NCBI GenBank assembly: GCA_964034945.1
Contig: OZ035962.1
Span: forward strand, 23,655,530 to 23,719,529
Direction: 5' to 3'
Length of the DNA stretch: 64,000 nt
Source of the DNA: Chrysopilus asiliformis
Lineage: Eukaryota; Arthropoda; Insecta; Diptera; Rhagionidae
Position numbers and translations under genes: made by a program. How positions within the stretch are numbered: the stretch's first letter is position 1; each line of letters begins with the position of its first letter. Under the pieces are notes generated by a model. It worked only from the letters and a program-made list of their open reading frames with translations. It made no database searches and was not told the origin of the DNA. Shown one piece after another: positions 57,644-64,000 of this stretch.

Positions 57644-58395
57644 TAAGACGGGTGAACGTCTCCTACCACAAAACTGTCGACCTACGGTCAAGCATGGAGG
57701 AGGGTCCGTCATGGTTTGGGGTTGCTTTTCGGCACAAGGACCTGGTCCTTTACATCTTATAAATGGAATCATGGATCGATTTCAATATAAAGACATTCTC
57801 GGATCCATTATGTTACCATACGCCGAAGAAAATATGCCACTGCGCTGGGTCTTCCAGCAAGATAACGACCCCAAACACACCTCAAAGGTGGTTAAAGAGT
57901 GGTTTTCAAATCAAAATATTTGTGTGATGGAATGGCCGTCACAATCACCAGATCTTAATCCGATCGAAAATTTGTGGGTCATTCTAAAAAAAGAATTAGC
58001 CATAAAATTCACACATCTAAATCCTCTGTATTTGTCTCTTTGCAAGAAGAGTGGAATAACATTCCGGCGAACGTTATCGAAAATTTGATTTCTTCTATGC
58101 CTCGGAGATGTCAAGCCATCATAAAAAACAACGGTTATTGGACGAAATACTAATTTCTCTGATGAAATTAGAAAAATCCGGAGTGTTTTGCACATTAGAA
58201 CAAAGCATTGTATTTTATAAAAAAAGATTAAAATACTTTTTTTAATCAAATATTATTGTATTTTTATATTTCTTAACTAAAAACATAATAAAATAAAAGG
58301 TCTGAAAATCTCTTTAGCGAATATTCATTCTTTCAGTATGCAAAAGGTAATTATCTAAAAATTTAAAAAAATCCGGTATGTTATGCACAGCACTG

Positions 58396-58628
58396 TATTT
58401 GTCTTTTAAAAGGAATTGGTATAGAGGTTGAATCCAATCTGTAGACTAGATGCTGATGACTAGGGTAATATTTGAACCGTCACAGAAGCCACAGTCGAAA
58501 TTTTTCGAGTCCCGAATTATTAGAAAAACATGACATTTTCTTCTAATAAATCCAAAAAAAAAAAAAACAAAAAAAAAATCCGTGGAGTTTAACATTTTCT
58601 AAAATTGGGCTTTTATTTTACAATCGGT
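58396..58628. other. Short intergenic DNA
   Basis: Nothing recognised beyond an A-rich run near 58560. Confidence 0.4.
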
Positions 58629-58902
58629 ACACTCAGAAAAATGTCCAGGTCAACTTTTTGTCAGGTTAACTCTGACCTTACAGAGGTTTCTGTAAGCCAG
58701 CTAGCGGTCAGAGTTAACATATCTAAGGTCAACTCGTGCAGCTCCCAATGCCCTACTTCACCTGCTGGTGGCTTAATTTCAGAATTTCTCCGACCACAGG
58801 TCAACTCAGTTTTACTTTCCCTCATGCAGGCGAACGCGCGCCTGCCCGAGGCCAATTACGCCGTATGTAGGTCGTCGAGTTAGCCTGAATTTTTCTGAGT
58901 GT
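58629..58902. mobile_element. MITE with ACACTCAGAAAAAT ends
   Basis: 274 bp, ends ACACTCAGAAAAATGTCCAGG and the inverse of ACACTCAGAAAAATTCAGGC. The interior is GC-richer with GGTTAAC / GTTAACC and AGGTCAAC words. No coding. Confidence 0.8.
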
Positions 58903-59182
58903 TCGCAACCTATATAACACTGCAGGTGTTGCGATCAAGGTCCAGATAGCCCATATACCAATTGGACCGTGAAAATGGAGGAAGAAACCAAGATTCATGA
59001 TTGACGACAAAAAGACAGTCTTTTAAATTTTCTGAAATGTTTTTCTAGTGTAACCCAATTATCCATACATTTAGAAGGGGCGATTTTACTTGAAGGAATC
59101 AAAAAGGAGCCCATGTTCCTTTCATCTCTCACGTCAATCAAAATGTTCAAATTATTTTCCATTCATGCAAAGACGGTTTTCG

Positions 59183-59492
59183 CATTTATTATTATTATTG
59201 CTTTTTCATTTTGTTTGTGATTTTTTTCGCAATTTCATTCAAATATTATATTTGATTAAGTTCCTGCGGCGGACAACACCACGATTGCGCCTGAGACAAG
59301 CAAATATGAAAAATTGCAAAAGAGAAAAAAAACAAATTTCCTTGAGTTTGTGTCGTTCCCGGTACTCACAGCGAACAACTTTCCACATCGTTCAATCTTT
59401 TTTATTTGTTTTGTGGGGATCCGAACCTGGCTACTCTCAAAGGACATTGGAACGCCATCTAATCGCCACCCACTCGCCTGACATCAAACATC
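59183..59492 (-). mobile_element. Probable tRNA-derived SINE
   Basis: On the - strand, AGGCGAGTGGG (A-box-like, about 59470-59480) is followed about 45 nt later by GGTTCGGATCC (B box, 59417-59427), as in the internal promoter of tRNA-derived SINEs. The body of about 200 nt ends in an (AAT)n tail (TTATTATTATTATT on + at about 59186-59199). I have not confirmed target duplications. A partial look-alike (TTTGTTTGTGATTTTTTTTCGCA) lies near 61950. Confidence 0.5.
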
Positions 59493-62400
59493 CAACATCC
59501 TTCGTATTGAACTTCGGTGCATTTGGTAACTGGTTTCCCATCCTTCAGGACTGAGGGTAGTGATGACGAGAAACGAGTACATATGCAAAGTTCAAGATCA
59601 AGGGCAGAGACTGTATTGTCGAACCCCCTGCTCAAGCCTCTCGAATGTCATATATCAAAGCTTATGAGTTTATTCAGTGTATATAATCTGGATGCGGAAT
59701 CATAACGATGTGTGAAGTCATCTCCCAGGTACTCATTATTATCTGAAGAAATGCGAGGAACTCTCCTACTTTCCGGAAGTGACAACAGAACAATAAACAT
59801 GATATTCACCTTGGTTCTTGTTTAAAGCCTAACACTCCATCTGCGTATCTGCGTATAGTGGTGCCTTCGAAGTGTTACAGTCGATATAACAGTTATTCCC
59901 GCAAGAGAACCCTATAACGACTGATATATAAATAATGCCCGGCAAAAGATCAAAATTACAAAAGAATGAAAGTAAAACAGCGTGATTGTGGAAGACCGAA
60001 AAGGATTTCCAACGAGTTTTCACTATGAAAGGAAAACAATTTTTAAAAAAATAAGGAGAGATTCTCCGGGGAAGCAGCTTTTAGAGCTTTTCCGGATAGG
60101 AAAATCTACTCCGCTTTGGTTCAGTGTGGTCCATGATACCCATATTTGAATTCGAAATTATCAGGATAAAAGTTTACCAGGAACGCTTTATCGAGAGCGG
60201 TGCGGTCAGACACCGAGATAAATTGCTCTCGTTCGCGTTTCCTAAAAGCTCAATGTTTTCAGTATATTCGGAATCTTTAAACGCAATGTGTCTTCCGCGT
60301 CGTGTGAATTTCTTCATTAAATAATTTGTTCCCCGCAACACCACTCTTTAATTTGTAATGAAACGGACGCTATATTGTTGTTGATTCGGTGCATTAATGG
60401 TCGGATCGGATTTTACCATCTGTCCACCTGCCAAACATTTATACGTCGTGTGATGCTATCCAAATGATTGTTATAAGTGATGCAATTCAATTAATCGCTT
60501 GAATTCCAAGAGTGCGTCCAGGTAATCAGTGAAGGTTTTGTATAAGATTTCACTTGATCCACCACCAAAAAAAAATTGTAATAAACAAAGGCGTGTGTAG
60601 AAATTATATGTGTCAAACGAAGACAGATAGCTAAGTAATAAAGTGAGATAAGTAAATATGATCATTATTCAATCTGAATTAATCAAGGCAGGGCAATCAA
60701 GGTGGTTGTCGATTTTAATGGTCGGTTATAGGGAGTTCAAAATCCGCGTAATTTAGTTCTTAGAACTTGAAGTAAATAAACGTGAAAGGAAGGTGTTGGC
60801 TTGAAGAAAATGTTCGTCTGGTAGTAGGCGGTGGCGGGAAACCAAACGAAATACTTGAAAATTAAAACCGTAATATCCTTCGTGGATTACAACTTTACAG
60901 CACACCCACCTGTGTTAACCTTTCAAAAGAAAAACTAGTGTCCCCTTCCGGTGATTTATTTGCGATACAATTTGAAATACAAAATACTGAATGCCGCAGC
61001 ATCGTTCATCCAGTTAAGGTGTTGGTTTTGTAAGCTCTCATGGTACCAGCACAAAGTAAAAAGTATTTCCCAGTATTTTTTTCTTTATCCCTTAGCGAGA
61101 AGACCCATACAGTAAGAGTCCGTAACTCACTAGGGTCAGCCTAAAAACGTGTGCGGAACGGGAAAAATTGTTGGAAAAAGGAAACGAATTCGAGAAGATA
61201 AGTGAAATTTATCGATTTTCCTTTTATGCTGTGCATCAACTCTCCACAACAACGTTCTGATACGGAAAGTCGTATAGCGAAAGCTGTACGAAAGCTTGCG
61301 AAAGTGCTAAGATATTTGTAACTTCCTTGTGTACATATTCGGTTCGATCCTTCCGCTCTTTGTCAATGTATTGTAACTAATATTCTGTGTACAAATAGTG
61401 AGAAAGTGTTGTGTACCACCTCAACACGTCGGTCTCCTTCGCTTTTGATTAAACAAAATCCATTCAAGTGATCCGAAAACCCGCGCGCAACCTTCAACCC
61501 CGTAACTTTGGCATGATTTATGTGAAGTGAATCCGAATTCTCCGGTTAGAAGTGTTATTGTTGGAATAGCAATGGAAATATGTAATTACTGTGATGGACA
61601 TTACTCAATCTTACCGGGTTCATCTACAGCATCTGAAGTGACGATTGATTTCTTAAGAATTTATGCACGTTAAAAGAATATTAGAAAAATGTTCGTTGTG
61701 TCCAAAAAAATTGATTTCCTGATAAAAATTATTTGATTTTTTTTTTTTTTTGAATAGTGGCTATTTTGCGATTCGCGAATGTTTCAGAGGCAATTTGATT
61801 CAATTTGAGATCCAATAAACCAAAACAAGGTGGTAAAGCAAAAGGGGCCCTAAATAAGGGCGGTAATCCAATAAATTAGTGAAATATTTAAATGCATATC
61901 CATAACTTAGCCGGAATCTTTTCCATCTCCGAGCTTAGACGTCTTATTTTTGTTTGTGATTTTTTTTCGCAGTTTCTTCGCAAAAAAAATTGTGAGTGTG
62001 AGTGCCTTTCATGCATAAATCTTTGAAGGAGTACTCATTTGGAATACTAAAAAGGTAATTCAATTCTAAATATATGAGTATGTATATGGACCGTCCTAGT
62101 TTTTCCTTCAATTGTTTAATCCATAAACGAACTATGATTTATTTTAATGTATTTTATTATATTTTTTTTTTTATATTTATCTTTGCTTAATCTGCCGACA
62201 AATTAATTCCATTACTGTCCATTTCATAAAATAAATGGACGGAATCGTGAAATATATAATAGGGGTATTCATGGAATCTCACGGATACTTCGAAAATAGC
62301 GTAAACGTTGCAATTTCACCACCTCGTATGGAAAATCTTTTACGCAACCCTGTTAAGTAGTGTGCAAACAATCTCATAAAGTCATTCAAACATCAAGTTT

Positions 62401-62505
62401 GGAAATTTCGAGAAATTGTGAATTCAGCTGAAATGAATATGAATTTTTTGGTGCTATTTGTTCCCATATTTTCATTTGTCACTGATTCTTTGAAGAAGAT
62501 TTACA
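59493..62505. other. Low-repeat intergenic region, GC-richer in part
   Basis: About 3 kb without clear mobile elements. The 60800-61560 part has more mixed composition than its surroundings and could be an untranslated first exon, but no coding exon or homology supports that. A 33-codon frame starts at ATG 61572. Two degenerate copies of family-type words (61950; GGGTATTCATGG near 62268) are present. Confidence 0.35.
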
Positions 62506-63533
62506 CACGGAGAAAAAAATTATGGTTGAATATCATTGGGAGCACTATAAGAATTATTGGGGGAATCAAAATATAATCAGACGAATCAAAATGTTATCAG
62601 ACGATGACTTCCAATTAGTATTATGTTTAGTTTTCCAATCATAATTATGTTCCCCGACGAGGGAAATTTTGGAAAATTATAATGTAATTGGGAGGACAAT
62701 AATATCTAAACACATTTTTATTGGGAGGAATAAAAATATGTTTGCATGTCAACACATTGTTTTAAATTCCGCGTCTCAACATAATTATGATTGACGAACA
62801 CAATAAGTGGGGAAATCTTGAAGCGGCCAAATTAAAAATATGATGCCTCTGATTATATCTGTTTAAAATTAAACATATTATGTTCAAATTCTTCTCTTCG
62901 CATATAATTCGCATGAGATTTGTAGCATGGTCGTATAAATACTCAAGTCAAGCTGAAAAATATTAAGTCCTGTTAGAAAAAGGCTACAACACATGCTTGA
63001 CCAAAGGTCAATGGATGGAGTTTTACGGATGTGAAAACATCCAGGTATATTATAAAATTGCTTTCCACGAATTATAATTATGATTGGTATAAGCAATATT
63101 TGCTTATATTCATCATAATTGTATTTATAAACCAACCATATTATGTTCGCCCCAAACATATTATGATTGGACAAACGGCAAAAAAATTTGGGAATCCAAA
63201 CATATTTTGGTTGCCCCAAACATATTATGATTGGACAAACGGCAAAAAAATTTGGGAATCCAAACATATTTTGGTTGCCCCAAACATAATATGGTTGGTG
63301 AATTTGAAAACATTGTTGTACAACCAAACATATTGTAATCAAAATATCATGATTTCTCCTGTCAGTTTTAAGCATAATGTGGTTGGAACCACAGTGTCGG
63401 CAAACATAATTGTAATGGCAAAAATTTCCTCTAGGGGAAATTTCAGCCAAACATAATTGTAATAAGAATCCCCCAAACATAATTATGCTGGCTGCATTTT
63501 ATGATTGGGGGAATCATAATTTTTTTCTCCGTG
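62506..63533. mobile_element. TIR element CACGGAGAAAAAAATTATG with repeated interior
   Basis: 1028 bp with perfect 19-bp TIRs CACGGAGAAAAAAATTATG. The interior is packed with variants of CATAATTATG, ACATATTATG and CCAAACATA and includes a 64-bp tandem pair. Both strands stay open (141 codons + and 198 codons -), but the predicted peptides simply echo the repeats. Confidence 0.8.
63150..63277. repeat. 64-bp perfect tandem duplication
   Basis: Two adjacent identical 64-bp units starting CCCCAAACATATTATGATTG at 63150 and 63214; a third begins but diverges at 63278. Perfect identity means a recent duplication. Confidence 0.95.
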
Positions 63534-63716
63534 CACAAATAATTTGTAAGGTGCGTTCATGAAAACACATCGCAGATACGAATTCGGCGAAGTTATCTGG
63601 TTCCATTGTAAAATTAGCTTTTAATTTTAAATTGTATCAAATTTATTGGTTAGGTGGAGAAAATTCCGTACTCTGTGCACTTTTATGCAGGTTCCGTCTC
63701 TCAACAAATATATATC

Positions 63717-64000
63717 GAGTCTTTCAACAAGGACATAACAATTTTGTATTTAAATAAAACACAGAATAATTGAGATATCGGGCTGAAATTTATTCCAGAT
63801 GTAGTGGAAATGTTACATTTAAGTATGAAATTCGATGTCGTTCATATGGCCACCGCGAACACGTTTGCTGATTGATTCTTTGGAGCCAATTTTCCACCAC
63901 TCTTCCACACATATCGGCCAGAACGTTGTCAATTTCGCGTTCGATATTGTTCCTGAGCTCCTCTAACGTTGTTGGCTTGTTGGCATAAACCAACGACTTA
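63717..64000 (-). mobile_element. DUF4817-type transposon derivative, cut by window end
   Basis: Starts GAGTCTTTCAACAAGGACATAACAATTTTG, the TIR of 23313-23857. On the - strand the open frame (63993-63790) gives [16 protein letters not shown] ... [15 protein letters not shown], the transposase C terminus. It runs off the right edge, so whether this copy is full length is unknown. Confidence 0.82.

Larger units (their letters stand above)
56832..58153 (+). pseudogene. Tc1-like transposase, intron-containing, disrupted by MITE
   Basis: ATG at 56832. Exon 1 (56832-57212) gives a helix-turn-helix N terminus (MAKTKYNNFIKTRVVEDF ... GGRPRKTSPK). A 60-bp GT-AG intron (57213-57272) joins MKR to LNFANKHLDW in frame. 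First catalytic Asp is in VLFSDESKF (about 57330), second in WVFQQDNDPKHTSK (about 57860), Glu in SPDLNPIENLW (about 57960). A MITE at 57393-57643 interrupts between VRRK and TGERLLP; without it the frame is continuous. A one-base shift near 58030 separates this from the expected C terminus EEWNNIPAN...NNGYWTKY ending TAA at 58153. The copy is inactive in coding terms but close to intact, hence recent. Confidence 0.88.
56487..58395 (+). mobile_element. Tc1-like transposon, near full length
   Basis: 1909 bp flanked by TA (56485-56486, 58396-58397). Very long TIRs of about 230 bp start CAGTGCTGTGCATAACATACCGG and are almost identical in both arms. It encodes a DD34E transposase on the + strand. 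The element also carries a 251-bp MITE. Confidence 0.93.

Noticed and set aside
61572..61671. 33-codon frame beginning MEICNYCDGHYS
   Set aside because: Short; no homology and no clear donor or acceptor.
62884..63480. 198-codon open frame on the - strand
   Set aside because: It lies inside the CACGGAG TIR element and its peptide mirrors the repeated DNA words (ICLGQPKYVWIPKFF appears because of the 64-bp tandem pair). No domain.

Overview
The window looks like AT-rich, intron-bearing animal DNA, most likely from an insect and probably a dipteran. The case rests on one gene, recognisable as nudel (an insect-restricted modular serine protease), with many short introns (50-110 bp) among longer ones. 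It is supported by a mellifera-type mariner, Tc1-like elements and dense small DNA transposons. I cannot name the species.

One host gene can be reconstructed: nudel, on the + strand, from about 13,886 to 27,402. Twenty coding exons join with consistent phases into one open frame of 2106 residues that starts inside the protein, because the first coding exon was not found. The order is: signal-anchor membrane segment, low-complexity Thr-rich region, LDLa repeats, SRCR-like module, active trypsin-type protease domain, LDLa repeats, second SRCR-like module, second protease-like domain that has lost all three catalytic residues, more LDLa repeats, and a C-terminal SRCR-like module. In Drosophila, Nudel is made by follicle cells and acts at the top of the dorsoventral protease cascade and in eggshell maturation.

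The other ~50 kb is mostly mobile-element debris. Families seen: short nonautonomous Helitrons (six copies, one with an empty-site comparison); TTAA-flanked piggyBac-like MITEs (four); TTA/TAA-flanked Harbinger-like MITEs (several); a decayed mariner; a near-complete 1.9-kb Tc1-like element whose transposase gene carries an intron and is interrupted by a MITE; two copies of a DUF4817-type transposon derivative; a dispersed '(T)ATACCCGTATGGTGA' family; several nested TIR elements; a probable tRNA-derived SINE; and minisatellites. At least eight elements sit inside nudel introns.

The most unusual structure is at 42,016-43,532. A 362-bp MITE (a same-size empty copy lies at 56,010-56,371) is split by a 1147-bp insert flanked by an 8-bp direct repeat. 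The insert carries decayed exons, splice sites included, of the nucleoporin gene Nup37 on the - strand, which looks like gene-fragment capture by a hAT-like element. A possible small secreted peptide gene with a one-base frameshift lies at 54,247-54,367. Long stretches between these features show nothing I can support.
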